The notes beneath the pieces are model-generated. The model saw only the letters and a list, made by a program, of their open reading frames with translations. It was not told where the DNA came from and made no database searches. From Saccharomycopsis malanga (taxonomy: Eukaryota > Ascomycota > Saccharomycetes > Ascoideales > Saccharomycopsidaceae): a stretch of 64,000 bases of DNA. Positions 1 to 10,886 of the stretch are shown here, one piece after another. The position numbers were made by a program, and so were the translations under genes. Position 1 is the first letter of the stretch. Each line of letters starts with the position of its first letter. The stretch covers positions 1,612,001-1,676,000 of the forward strand of contig CP025325.1 of NCBI GenBank assembly GCA_004014935.1. Reading direction: 5' to 3'.

Positions 1-788
1 AATAGTTTTGAGCTCTTTTGCCTTACTGTCATCTACTATATTGTATTGTATTATATTATATACCATAGCATTGCCTGCCATATTTTACGTCATCAAGCAG
101 ACATCAAAGTACACCGTACTACATCATATCTAGTCACAGTGTACCATAGTATATTCACTATAGATAAAGTAAATATTCTTGGCCAAATTTAAGAAAAAGC
201 CACTTGACAGGATAGTTCAACGGCTAAGACTTAACAGGCTCAAGGGTGAGCCAATTATAAAGGCCGGAACATGATTGGGTTTTCCCCACTGAGTTTTACC
301 AAACCCCTTTACACATAGCACGTATATACGAAGCTGGTATTTACTGGGCTCAAAATATAAGATATTATTACTATTCAACAAGAAATGGTACAGAAACTGC
401 AGTTTTTATACTCTTAAAAAGAAGCTGCATTATCTTAACACTCAAACTACTTGATGTTTGGTTACGAGCCCATGCAGTTGATGTTTCGATGCTTAGTCAC
501 CCTGTTGTGTTTCAGCGAAAAGAGGGAAAGATTACAGCGTATATAAACAATCGAGGCAGACGCCAATAATAGAGACTAATTGAATAAGAGTATTAGACAA
601 CAACGTGCACCAAGAGGTCTAAATATTTACTTTTCATAATTAGATAGTGTTGAAGATCCACAAGGCGCATAATTTTTGGTACACATCGAAGTCAGAACTT
701 GGTTTATTTGACAGTTTTTCGAGTGTATAAGAAATACATCCATATTGAAGGTATTAAAGCTATTAAGAATTAAGATAAATCAAAAATA
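1..788. other. Intergenic region upstream of the VelB-like gene
   Basis: No protein gene is visible. It holds one copy of the dispersed (ATT)n-tailed repeat (about 267-376). A TATA-like stretch near 538-546 could serve the velvet gene that starts at 789. Confidence 0.5.
205..376 (+). repeat. Dispersed repeat copy 1, SINE- or LINE-tail-like
   Basis: The core (267-376) contains ATGATTGGGTTTTCCC, then CACGTATATACGAA, then TACTGGGCTCAAAATATAAG, and ends in a short imperfect ATT run. The same order of blocks recurs on the minus strand at 13160, 22250, 44914 and 45610. Upstream, TAGTTCAACGG at 213-223 fits the Pol III A-box consensus TRGYNNANNNG, so a tRNA-derived head is possible, but no convincing B box follows. 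The ATT tail is typical of some SINE and LINE 3' ends. Confidence 0.5.
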
Positions 789-1698
789 ATGAGCTCTTAC
801 GCTGACGACGGTATGTTTTGAAAATCTATTAATGTCAAAGATATCTTTTGATGGCGAGAACTGATATACTAATATATATAACATTTTAGACAAATATATC
901 TACAAGTTGGACATTCGCCAACAACCGCAAAGAGCCAGAATGTGTGGTTTGGGTGACAAGGATAGAAGACAAATCAGTCCTCCTCCATGTATTCAGTTGA
1001 CTATCATTGACAAGGCCACTAACCAAGAAATACCTCCGGAGAAGGTGACCAATGCGTCATGTTACATGCTCATCGCCGAGCTTTGGGATCCAAAGGGTGT
1101 GAAGAACTTGTCTATTGTTGACACTTTACAAGACAACCAGCCAAACAGCGCCGATGCTGGTAACGATGATGACGAGGAGGAATATTTGGCTAATGAGGAT
1201 CCAAATTTGAACAGTGTTAACGGGAACGGCTCTAACAGCAACAACACCTATGATTTGAATGCACTCAACCAGCTAAACAACTCAGAAAACGTCACTTTGG
1301 TGAACAAACTTGATGACCCAGCACCAACTCGTAATCTAATTGGTAACAATGTGACAAACGCATTCAAATTGTACGATGAACACAACAAGCTTGGTATCTG
1401 GTTTGTGTTGCAAGATTTGTCTATTAGAATAGAAGGTAAATTCAAATTGAAGTTTTCCTTGTTCAAATTGAACCCAACGACCATATTTGAAAGCATTGAC
1501 AGCAATAGGGGCGGCGAGGCTGACATGAACACCCCTGGTAAATCCATACCTATTCTCGACTATAAGTACAGTGACATCTTTCAGGTCTACAGTGCCAAGA
1601 AGTTTCCAGGTGTCATGGACAGCACTCCATTGTCCAAGGCTTTCGCCGGACAAGGTGTGAAAATCCCTATAAGAAGAGACAAAAAGGGATCGAATTAG
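789..1698 (+). CDS. velB: Velvet-domain regulator, VelB-like
   Basis: Two exons, 789-810 and 890-1698; the 79-nt intron has a GTATGT donor, a TACTAAT branch point and a TTTTAG acceptor. The 276-aa product starts MSSYADDDKYIYKLDIRQQ. It shows velvet hallmarks: QQPQRARMCGLGDKDRR (about residues 18-34), ISPPPCIQL, WFVLQDLSIRIEG, and a C-terminal block VYSAKKFPGV...STPLSK...GVKIPIRRD. An acidic, Asn/Ser-rich insert (about residues 88-153) interrupts the domain just before TRNLIG, as in mould VelB, and the protein ends right after the domain. Velvet domains bind DNA with an NF-kappaB-like fold. In Aspergillus, VelB partners VeA or VosA to control development and spore maturation. The family assignment is strong and VelB rather than VosA is likely. 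Its role in this yeast is unknown. Confidence 0.9.
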
Positions 1699-2498
1699 AT
1701 GGCTTATATATGGTTATTTTTGTTTTTTGGTATACGAACTTTGTTTTTTGTCTCGTTTTGTATTTTTATTGTTGGTGTTTTTACCTAGTTGGGTGTTTGA
1801 TTTATGATATTATCAATAATCGATGTTAGTTTTTATTTCGTTGGCTATTTTTGATTGTCCTTTTTCATTCGAGTAACTTTTGTCATATATTATCTTTTTT
1901 TTACAGTTGACAAACTACTTGAAAGGCTTCATCGATTGATGAAAGAACACCTTTTCTTTCGTATATTACCATCGACAACAGCAGATTATCATTTTCTTAT
2001 CAATTTTACCCTTTTTCAAACTTTTAATTTTTTATCAACCACCATCACTTCGGCTATTTTCAATGCCGCCCTTTAATTTCTTTTCACTTGGACCCTGTAT
2101 TTCTACATATTTTTTCTTAATATATTTTCTACATATTTTTTTCTTGATTTTTTTTCTACATATATTTTCTTGATATATTTTCTACATACATTTTCTTCAT
2201 ATATTCTCTTCACATATTTTCTTCATATACGCCTTAACTGTACGCCTTACAATATTATATCACACAACCTTAAAGTAAACAATAACCATTCTGTTTCACC
2301 AGCCATCAAACCGCTGTGTTTCACCATGATGAAACCGCTCCGTGTCCTTTTCCAGCAAACCGTTACGCCTTCCTGGGTTAGTAGCCCGTGTGCGTTATGG
2401 TGGCAGTATCTTGGACCTTAAATGCCATCAAGAGGCTTCTTTAAACTTGGATAGACGAGGATATCCTATACAAACCATTGACAATTGGCACAAAAGCA
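1699..2498. other. Intergenic, VelB-like to RGD2
   Basis: No protein gene is supported. Between about 2090 and 2215 there is a degenerate T-rich tandem array built on TTTTCTACATATATTTTCTT. A short ORF at 2326-2421 (31 codons) lies in the probable RGD2 leader. Confidence 0.5.
2090..2225. repeat. Degenerate T-rich tandem repeat
   Basis: About five imperfect units of roughly 25-30 nt, each with CTACATA followed by TTTTCTTSATATA-like text, lie in the RGD2 upstream region. The array is strongly pyrimidine-biased on the plus strand. Confidence 0.6.
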
Positions 2499-4933
2499 AT
2501 GGTGAAGTTTTCAGACAGTTTCTGGAGTCATGACTATGCCTCGGGTAAGCTTATTCCACTAGATACTGAGCTGTATGATTACCATACTAACACTGACCAG
2601 GCATAGATGTGTTATTTGAGAAGTTGCACGACGGTTGCCAAGAGAATCAGGATTATATCAATCTTTTCTCCTCTAGACAACAGAGTGAGCTTGGGTTTGG
2701 CAATTCGTTGTTGGCAGTGCCAGAGCGTTCGAATGGCCAACCTAAACAAGGCTTAGGGTTGAATACTACTATTAAGAACTCATTTGTTGGTATTAACAGT
2801 CAAATTGTTAAGGAAGCCGAGTTCCATTTAGAGATTTCCCGCAATATTGAGAACCATGTTGTGCTTCCCTTCACCAACTGGGCAGTCAAACATAAGCAAA
2901 GAGTTGCGTTCAGCGAGACTGAGTTAAAAAATAAAATCAAGGCTCACGACAAACTTTCTAGTGCTGTAGACAGATCGAGAGTAAAGTATTTCAATAAAGT
3001 CAGATCTGCAGAAGAGTTTAAGGAGAAATTAGACGACAAAATCACCGAAACCTTGCAAAAGGCTAACAGTCTCACTGACGCAGACGCTGTGATTGATCCT
3101 AAGGCTGCTTCTACATTGAAGAGATCCAACACCACTATTGTAGATGACATGCAAACATTGGCTGTTGACAAAGACTCGGCTCCTCCTGTTGCCGAGGAAG
3201 AAGAACATACGGTGATCTTGGGAGGCGACGAATATAACGATTCCCAATTAAAAGACATTTTGTCCACATTATTAAACCTGGTTCCTAAATTCGATCACAA
3301 AGTTCCTATTTTTGGTACCTATGAGAGAGTCTCTACCGGATCATCTATCGTTGAAGCTATTCAGAAAAACTTTGGTATCAGTAAACTTGACAAAAGTGAA
3401 CAGTTTGGTCAAGATCTCATCGCTAATGGTTACTTGAGACTTATTGGCACAGTGGGTAGCCAGTTTGCTAATAGTTCAAAATTAAACTATCAATGGAAAC
3501 CTGAAGCTTACAAAGCAGCAGATATTCCATTGGAAGCATCTCTTTCTGCATCCTCTACATTCTACAACCCCGTAAATGAGTTGAACCCTGGCATCAAGTT
3601 CTCCGAGGTGTTTGACGACGTAAAGGTCTTGATAACCACCATGGAGCCTAACGAGGAAAACTACAAAAAAATCTTGAAAGACGTGAAAAAGTACGAGATG
3701 GAATATTTTGAAAACGCCAAGTTGTTGGACGCCCTCAGAATGGAATTGGAGGAGAACATTGAAGAACATTTGAACTTTATGCAAAGATGCGAATTGGATA
3801 GATTGAAAGCTTTGAAGAAAGTCACATTAGATTTCTTGTCGATTTTGGCCAATAAGTTTGGCTCTTTGAAATCCGTAGTAGAAAAGTCCATGGAGTTCCA
3901 AGACAAAATGAATCCAGAAAATGATTTGCTCCAGATGATCGAAACACACAAGACTGGCTCTTTCATCCCTCATTTAAAGATCTTTGAAGATTATTTCGAC
4001 TCTAATGACACCCAGGTATTTGGTGTAAGCCTACAAAGTAGATGCAAGTTCGATCACAAGTCTGTTCCTTTGATAATATCCCAAATTTTGATCCATTTGG
4101 ATGAAACATATCCAGGCATGAAAGATGACGACGAAAGAATCAGTGTATGGTTGCAAGATGTGCCTTTGGTGAAAACTCACGAATTGAGAAACATTTTAAA
4201 TGATCCTAAACTTGAAATTAACAAGGAATTGCTCATCAAGTTTTCGCCCCCTGTCTTGGCTTCTGTTCTCATGCTTTATCTCTTAGAATTGCCAAACTCT
4301 TTGGTTCCTAATGAGAAGTATTTCTTGATGAAATCCTTGTACGATCAATACAGCGGTCTGGAGAACGCCAAGGAAAGAATTGTCGGCGTGGAAAATTTGC
4401 TTGTAGACTTGCCTAGACCTAATATTGCCACATTGAGTTACTTGTGTGCCCATTTGAGTAATTTCATCTCCATTATTGCCCTCAACGATGACAAAGACAA
4501 GAAAACAGACGGTACTTTGCCAAAATCAGAATATTTCAAGATAAAGGTCTGCCGCAAGTACGCCACCGCCATCTTGAGACCAAAGGCCCAATACGCAATC
4601 TCGTTGACTGATAAACACTCGTTCAGTCTCTTGATGGACCTCTTAACTCACAAGGATGAAATCTTCAAAGAGTTGAAGAAACGTAATACCACCTTAAAGA
4701 AATCATCTGTTTCTAGAAATACTTCAAAGAAATCACAACCAGCCCTGAGATCCGCCTCTGGCGCTGGCTCTGTTCCTTCTTCCACAGAATCCACCACCCT
4801 CAAAAAAGTAGATCCTGAGCCATTGGTGTTGTCTGTTGATAATAAAGAGTCCACTGCTTCTGCACCTGATGGCGAGTCTTTAGCCCGCAAAAGAAGTAAC
4901 GACGAAGAGCCAGACACAGTCTTGAAATTCTAG
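2499..4933 (+). CDS. RGD2: F-BAR / DEP / RhoGAP protein, Rgd2-like
   Basis: Two exons, 2499-2544 and 2601-4933; the 56-nt intron has a GTAAGC donor, TACTAAC branch point and ACCAG acceptor. The product is 792 aa and starts MVKFSDSFWSHDYASGIDVLFEKL, closely like yeast Rgd2, which fixes both the start and the splice. An F-BAR coiled coil covers the N-terminal half and is interrupted by a DEP-type module (KVPIFGTYERVSTGSSIVEA, about residue 250). A RhoGAP domain begins near FGVSLQSRCKFDHKSVPLI (about residue 485). The basic, Ser-rich tail is probably disordered. In yeast this family acts at the plasma membrane as a GAP for Cdc42 and Rho5. The usual GxxRxSG arginine-finger motif is not obvious here: the matching stretch reads RISVWLQDVPL. 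Confidence 0.9.
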
Positions 4934-5523
4934 TCAAAATACATTGCTTTTGATCATTAGTTATTTGTTTTATCCTGTTTACATGTGCACCTTGACAAGC
5001 TTTTGTGTTGTGTTTTGGTGTACCCTTTTTTTTTGCAATATTCTGAATCTTTATGTTCGCTCTTGTACTGTCTCTTGGAGTCCCTTTCATAGACTGTGCT
5101 TTCCATTCATGCTTTTATTATATGCTTTTAAAACAATATCATATAACGTATTAGACCGATAAATAAGCCGTGAAGTTTGATTGCAATATATAAAGCTACA
5201 CCGTAGTTTGATGATGAATTCATGTTCTTTTTTTGCCTATATACTGAAAAAACATTGTTTAAACATTATGTAAACCTCATAATTATGCTTTCTAGCAGTC
5301 TTCTGGGCAGTTGCATACCTAAATTTGGTTGTTTCTCATTGAAAAAATTATATCAAACTTATTTGTCTTTTGTAAAAAAAATCCCCTGTAATTTACAGCT
5401 GAGTCTACAACACACATCCTTCGTAATAAAAATAACTATGATGCACTGGTTTACCGCTATAAGTATTTACAAGTCACCAGTGAGGACACATCAAAGTAAA
5501 ACTAAGTACAGCTCAAGACACAT
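4934..5523. other. Intergenic between convergent RGD2 and CYC2
   Basis: This is a 3'-to-3' spacer. It is AT-rich and probably holds both polyadenylation regions. Nothing else is recognised. Confidence 0.5.
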
Positions 5524-7023
5524 CTAAAACTTGTACACATTGGTCTCATCCCAACCTTTTGAGCCTAAAATACCAGCCACAAGCCCCTGTTGCAACTCAG
5601 TAGGTTTGGGTCCGGCAACGTAGGAAATGTAACCATCTGGCCCACATACCAATGCCAACGATGGGTTATTTTTAGGTTGGTTTTTCAAAGCAAGAGCCTG
5701 GTGTAAAGCATTGGAATAATAAATATGAGTTTCTGATTGATTGGTGTTTTTAGGTTCAGACTGTTGAACAGGTGCCACAATATTTACTGGTTCTTGTTGA
5801 GTAGAAATCAATTCGTCCTTTGTACTACCATCTTTTAATTTTCGAAGTTTTGCTTCTATGAGTTTTTGTCTTTGAATTTGCAGTTCTAAGGACTTGTCTT
5901 TTACAACTGTGGTTTCGTTACGAGGACCTGGTGCTGGTACATCCTTAGCTGATAAGAACTCGCCTTTTGACGACTCATATGTTTTCAAAGTAATACGGTC
6001 CAACTTTTCCAAAAAGTAGAAAAGCTTCTTGAACTCGCGAGGAACCTCCTGAGCATCACGATATGAATAGTGTAGCCATATATGTCCCTTGAAAGGGTTC
6101 TCAGTGAGCAATAGCTGCAATGCCGGGGCAATACCAGTGCCAGCAGCGAAAAACACCAAGTTATCAGGCGATGGAACATGATTTGGCAAGTGCAGTGGTG
6201 GATATGGGTCACTAGCTACTTTAGAAGGAACATTTTGCATTCGAGCTCTCAGATACTGGCTGTCAGCGTCAACAAATTGTGGTGGGAATTGATAATCTAT
6301 AAAAGGCCCACGGAGTTCAAGAATGGAGCCAATCGGTTGTCTGGAAATCCATTTTGCTACCTCGCCCAGATCGTACTTTTTGATGTATAAGCAAAACTTG
6401 GCAGAATCTTGCTTATCGTTGGAGATTCGCAATTGAGGCTCATTGGCCACACCGCTGCCTTGAACATTTTCTAAAACTAATGGAAGAGGAGTATAGTTAC
6501 GCACAACCATTATTTGAGGCTGTTTTACCTCAACGCTCCATAATCGTGATCCGTCCCAAAAACCTTTTTTACTAAAGTACTTGTGTTTAAGATCATCCTT
6601 ATGTTTAGGCGTTAGTTCTATTAGAAAATGTGCCTCGTCCACATCCTTTCGGTTTGTGATGACAAACTCTGTGAAGTACTCTGGAGAAAGAAGCTTTTGT
6701 CCTTCTAAAGACTTTCCAGCGTCTGGATTTGAAAAATAGTAGATTGTATAAAGACCCCACGTTCCAATGGCAACTGCAACAACAATGGGAATAAACCGTT
6801 TGTTCCTTTCAGTGAAATTGTCGTTACTCTTTTTGCGAACATGAATTGGAATATTCTCTTTGGGACTTCGCGGAAACTCATAAGACACCTTATGGAAAAC
6901 CAGCACCTTTTCTTTTTTGAGATCGTCAGGCTTGTTGGAAGTGGGTTTTTGAAGCTGAGAGTTAAATCTAAAGCCAATAAATCTTTTTATTTGACGGGCT
7001 GTTGGCCTTATACGATTCAACAT
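5524..7023 (-). CDS. CYC2: Mitochondrial FAD-linked reductase, Cyc2-like
   Basis: A single exon of 499 aa. The N-terminus is Arg-rich and amphipathic (MLNRIRPTARQIKRFIGFRF), as expected for a mitochondrial presequence, and one membrane segment follows at about 77-98. The rest is a ferredoxin-reductase-type module: an FAD-binding part ending GSILELRGPFIDYQFP, the nucleotide motif FFAAGTGIAPALQLL, and a C-terminal LVCGPDGYISYVAG before a KGW...NVYKF end. Yeast Cyc2 sits on the inner membrane and helps attach haem to apocytochrome c, probably by reducing haem or its ligands. The protein is longer than yeast Cyc2 (366 aa) because of a hydrophilic Lys/Gln-rich insert before the last motif. Another cytochrome b5 reductase-type role cannot be excluded. 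Confidence 0.8.
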   Translation of the reverse strand: MLNRIRPTARQIKRFIGFRFNSQLQKPTSNKPDDLKKEKVLVFHKVSYEFPRSPKENIPIHVRKKSNDNFTERNKRFIPIVVAVAIGTWGLYTIYYFSNPDAGKSLEGQKLLSPEYFTEFVITNRKDVDEAHFLIELTPKHKDDLKHKYFSKKGFWDGSRLWSVEVKQPQIMVVRNYTPLPLVLENVQGSGVANEPQLRISNDKQDSAKFCLYIKKYDLGEVAKWISRQPIGSILELRGPFIDYQFPPQFVDADSQYLRARMQNVPSKVASDPYPPLHLPNHVPSPDNLVFFAAGTGIAPALQLLLTENPFKGHIWLHYSYRDAQEVPREFKKLFYFLEKLDRITLKTYESSKGEFLSAKDVPAPGPRNETTVVKDKSLELQIQRQKLIEAKLRKLKDGSTKDELISTQQEPVNIVAPVQQSEPKNTNQSETHIYYSNALHQALALKNQPKNNPSLALVCGPDGYISYVAGPKPTELQQGLVAGILGSKGWDETNVYKF

Positions 7024-8292
7024 GACTAGTTAGGTGGAAATCCGGATTTTTTAAGCCATGTAGTATGATTTTTCATTTTGAATTTTTCAAATTTCCAATG
7101 CGCATGTAAAGTAGTCGAAGAAATTTAAACTTACTAGTAAAGTTGTCATTGTATATACTGTGTTTATCATATTATTTGAACCATAGTGGGTTTATATTAT
7201 TGAAGTTTTAATTGAATGAGACTCATTGCTTAAAAAATTTAACTAGATGGTGAAAATTAATCTATACTACAATTTTCTATGGGACATTACTAGTCCAGTC
7301 GTCTTTGTTTAAACATAGGAATTCACAGGCAATCAACTGCTCATGTTTGCAAGAATGTAAAGTGTAGATGATAAAATTTTTCCCACTATCTCAATCTGTC
7401 TTTATCCTTTTATTTAAATACAATATTTACCAGTATTAGACAATACATAGGTCATGTTCCAGACAGCTGTACTAACATGTGTTTTTACGTTCTATTGTCT
7501 AAATTATATGATAGTTTAGTAAAACTGCCAATAGTAATGTAAATATACACAGGGTTTTATATGTGCCTAAAATGTTGATTTTAGTATTTACCAAATTGTT
7601 TTGAGAGCCGGTAAAATGTGAGCTTCACATTAGAAAAGCAAATTTTTGACATTTGTCAGTTTAAAATCAAAGCAGTATATATAAATCATGCAAAATCGCT
7701 CACTAAACATGCCTAAGACGCTGAAAAAGTATAGATTGTGATTTTTCAGTTTATGAATTCGATCCCAAAAACTTTTTTAATACAAACCATATTAATTTTA
7801 TTTATCAGCTAGTCTTTACAGAAGGTTTAATATAGCTTATAATTTCTTTTTTTCAATATAGAGCAATATAAACAATATCAATAACCAAAATCTGTACTAC
7901 ATAGTTTTTTGACGGCAAAGTAAAGAATATTCATGATACACATTCGCCGTAAACATATTAGCAGATTGTTATCTCTTTGAATACTAAAAATATTGCCCTG
8001 ATTGACTTTTTTGTTGAGCTTATTATTTTTTAATAAAAAAAGGGCAACTAAAACCGTAGACACAGTTCTAATCAATATTATGTACAAAATGTCCAGAATT
8101 ATAAACTTCCAAACTATATTTCACATCATGTAATTACTGAATTAATTATGCAAACCATCAGGCTCAGTTGTAAATCAACAATTTGACCCGTAGCACACAC
8201 GGACGCAGTTGATATTTTTCATTATTTTTCAATTTCAAGCACAACTATACATCTCATCGCGATAACAAATTCAGTGGAAGCAACTCATTGAA
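7024..8292. other. Intergenic, divergent CYC2 / CIA1
   Basis: About 1.27 kb of AT-rich DNA between divergent starts. Both promoters must lie here. I see no convincing coding exon, tRNA or repeat. Confidence 0.5.
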
Positions 8293-9429
8293 ATGTCCCT
8301 GGAGAGCTCAATTAAGCTTATAAAGACGCTTGGTGACCATACGGATAAAGTGTGGGCTGTTGCGGTCCATAATACACTTCCGTTGTTAGCTACTGGTTCG
8401 TCAGACCGGACCTCCATAATCTATGATTTAAATACCTTTAATATCATTACCAGGCTTTCGGAAACACACAAAAAATCTATACGTTCTGTGAGTTGGAAGC
8501 CGTCAGGCGACTTTCCTTGCCTTGCTGCTGGCTCGTTTGATTCGACTATGTCTATCTGGGCGAAAACAGATGAAAATTTTGAAGCTTACGAAAGCGATGA
8601 GGATGACGACCCAATGGAAGAAGGAAACAGCACAAACAAGCAATGGTCCTTGATGGCTATCATAGAAGGCCACGAAAACGAGATAAAGTGTGTTTCATGG
8701 TCTCAGAATGGCAGTTATTTGGCTTCTTGTTCTCGTGATAAAACCATCTGGATTTGGGAGACCGACGAATATAATGAAGAATTTGAATGTATCAATGTCC
8801 TTCAAGACTATCACACGCAAGATGTAAAGTTCTTAAAATGGGGTCCAGACCAATATTTAGTGAGCGCATCTTATGACGACACTGTAAAGCTCTTCAGAGA
8901 GCTTAGTCCTGGTGATGATTTGGTATGTGTATGCGATTTAAATGCCCATGACGGAACAGTTTGGTCAGTAGACTTTGAACCTTCTGCTCTTACTGAAAAT
9001 GAGTCAGAAACCACAGACAGAAGACATTGGAGATTTGTAAGTTGCAGTGACGATTCTACCGTGAAAATATGGGCTCTTCAGCAGGATGACGACAATATGG
9101 CGACAGGCGATGAAGCAGAAAACTGGCAGCTTGAGACTAAGCTTCCTTCAGCTCATAAAGGGACAATTTATTCTGTTAGCTGGAGCCCCAACTCTGGAAG
9201 AATAGCAAGCGTAGGTTCCGATGGAAACTTGGTTATTTATAAGGAAATCTCAAAAGAAGAAAACAAAAAGGAATGGATTATCGAGTTGATAGAGCCGCTT
9301 GCACATGGTGTTTTCGAAATAAATAGTGTCACCTGGGTGGATAATCATGGAGATAATAGCCAAAACTTTGAAAGATTAATTACTGGTGGAGATAATGGGA
9401 CAATAAATGTTTGGGAGGTTTCTATATAA
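8293..9429 (+). CDS. CIA1: Cytosolic iron-sulfur assembly WD40 protein Cia1
   Basis: A single exon of 378 aa, composed of seven WD40 repeats. Typical elements include HTDKVWAVAVH, LLATGSSDRTSIIYDL, HENEIKCVSWS, SRDKTIWIWE and HKGTIYSVSWSPNSGRIASVGSDGNLVIY. The pattern AAGSFDSTMSIWAK in the second repeat is very close to Cia1. Cia1 is the scaffold of the CIA targeting complex, which hands Fe-S clusters to cytosolic and nuclear apoproteins. The length fits the family (about 330-380 aa), with a short acidic insert (ESDEDDDPMEE) in a loop. It shares a 1.27 kb divergent promoter region with CYC2. Confidence 0.92.
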   Translation: MSLESSIKLIKTLGDHTDKVWAVAVHNTLPLLATGSSDRTSIIYDLNTFNIITRLSETHKKSIRSVSWKPSGDFPCLAAGSFDSTMSIWAKTDENFEAYESDEDDDPMEEGNSTNKQWSLMAIIEGHENEIKCVSWSQNGSYLASCSRDKTIWIWETDEYNEEFECINVLQDYHTQDVKFLKWGPDQYLVSASYDDTVKLFRELSPGDDLVCVCDLNAHDGTVWSVDFEPSALTENESETTDRRHWRFVSCSDDSTVKIWALQQDDDNMATGDEAENWQLETKLPSAHKGTIYSVSWSPNSGRIASVGSDGNLVIYKEISKEENKKEWIIELIEPLAHGVFEINSVTWVDNHGDNSQNFERLITGGDNGTINVWEVSI

Positions 9430-9612
9430 ATAAATATATTACTAGTATCATAAAAAAGTTCTTCAATTGTAGTGTGACAAACAGAAAAGAAATGTGTTTT
9501 TGACAAAGATGAATCATACGGTACAATTTATAATACAAAACTAATACTACAATAATTGATTGAAGATGAGAGAGATCCTTCTATTGTAGCGGCAATAATA
9601 GATCTTATGAAA

Positions 9613-10886
9613 TTAAATAATATTGTTGACTTTTAGACCAGTGGTCACAGCCTCATATACATCATTCACGATATATGTTGGTGTGACAGTCAAGTCCTCA
9701 AGGTCTGAGTCCTGGTACACTCCTGTCTTCACCAAAAAACTGTCCCAATTGTAATTGTTGGCTCCCTGGATGTCTGAGGCAGGATTGTCACCAACCATGT
9801 AAACCTTGTTAAATGGGGTACTTTTTGGAGCCTCTCCTAAGACCGGCACAACCTGTTGTAGTTCAACATTCTTGTCGTGAACCAACTGCGGGTTTGTGAG
9901 GATTTTCTTTCTCCAGTCTATCAATGCATTGTGTACATATTCATAAGTAATTGTGTTTGGCTTGCCGAGAATAGTGTCGTCCAATACGTTGACACCATTG
10001 AGTTCCTTATACAACGTTTCTACAATGATTCGAAATGCGCCTTGTCCGATTCTTGGCAATTTATAGTCATTAGCCCACACCAAATCATTGTTGGAAAAGT
10101 ATATTGGGACTGCTGGCTTGTGAGGATGAGCCAAAGTGTGTGCAAGTCTCTTGGTTCCAAGACGTCCGTTTTCCGAGTTCAACAAGTCCAAAATGATTTG
10201 AAGGTCACTACCCATATCTCTTGGGTCGTTGAAAACAAAGATGGCATCAAACGGTTTGTCAAAAACCTTTGATTCGCTGGGATCGCGTCCCCATTTTGAA
10301 AGTTGTTCCTTGGTGTATTTATGGAATGGCCAAATAGATTGGTTTGCCCTTACAATGTCTGCTGGAACTACAACGTCCTCAAACCCGTACCCAATAGCTA
10401 CATGTCTGGCCCTGTCTTCTGGGCCTCCCACAACCAAAACTCTCTTGTATACCGAAGTCAAAGTTTTGAAAGGTGTGTGCGACTGGACAATCTGGATTGG
10501 GTTTATGTTGATACCAATTTTACTAGAAAGAAACTCAGTGCGCTGTTTTTCACTGACACCTCCGCCATTGGTGAGTAACATGAATGGAACCTTCTTTTCA
10601 TTGAGAAGCTCCAATGCTGGCCGAGTTTGCTTCAAAGGCTCTCCCCCACGGATCAACACACCATCAATGCTACCTCATGTTAGTAGGCATGATTCTACCA
10701 TTTTCTCGTATCCAATTCAATACTTTTTTATGAAGATCACAACAACACATACTCAAAAACAAACCCCACAGTACTAGGGTCAATCGCTGCGCTAGTTTTC
10801 GAATGAAACGAGGCCCTCGATACTGTTCTATATATATCCGCTTTTAACGGCAGTCTCAAACATGAACTGACCACACGTAAACTCAT
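9613..10886 (-). CDS. Mitochondrial HAD-superfamily protein, YKR070W/CECR5-like
   Basis: Two exons on the minus strand, 10886-10753 and 10669-9613; the 83-nt intron has GTATGT, TACTAAC and GTAG. The product is 396 aa. Exon 1 encodes a basic, Ser-rich leader (MSLRVVSSCLRLPLK...) that looks like a mitochondrial presequence, and it ends at the HAD nucleophile. The motif FDIDGVLIRGG is completed only by splicing (Asp45, Asp47). Later motifs are LLTNGGG, the KVFDKPFDAIFVFNDPRDMGS region, and GDNPASDIQGAN (metal-binding acidic motif). All expected HAD residues are present, so a phosphatase-type activity is plausible. The substrate is unknown, as for yeast YKR070W and human HDHD5 (CECR5). It is convergent with CIA1 (183 bp spacer). 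Confidence 0.88.

Noticed and set aside
1062-1653. Minus-strand open frames inside the VelB-like gene
   Set aside because: They are shadows of the velvet coding frame, with no family likeness and no own start context.
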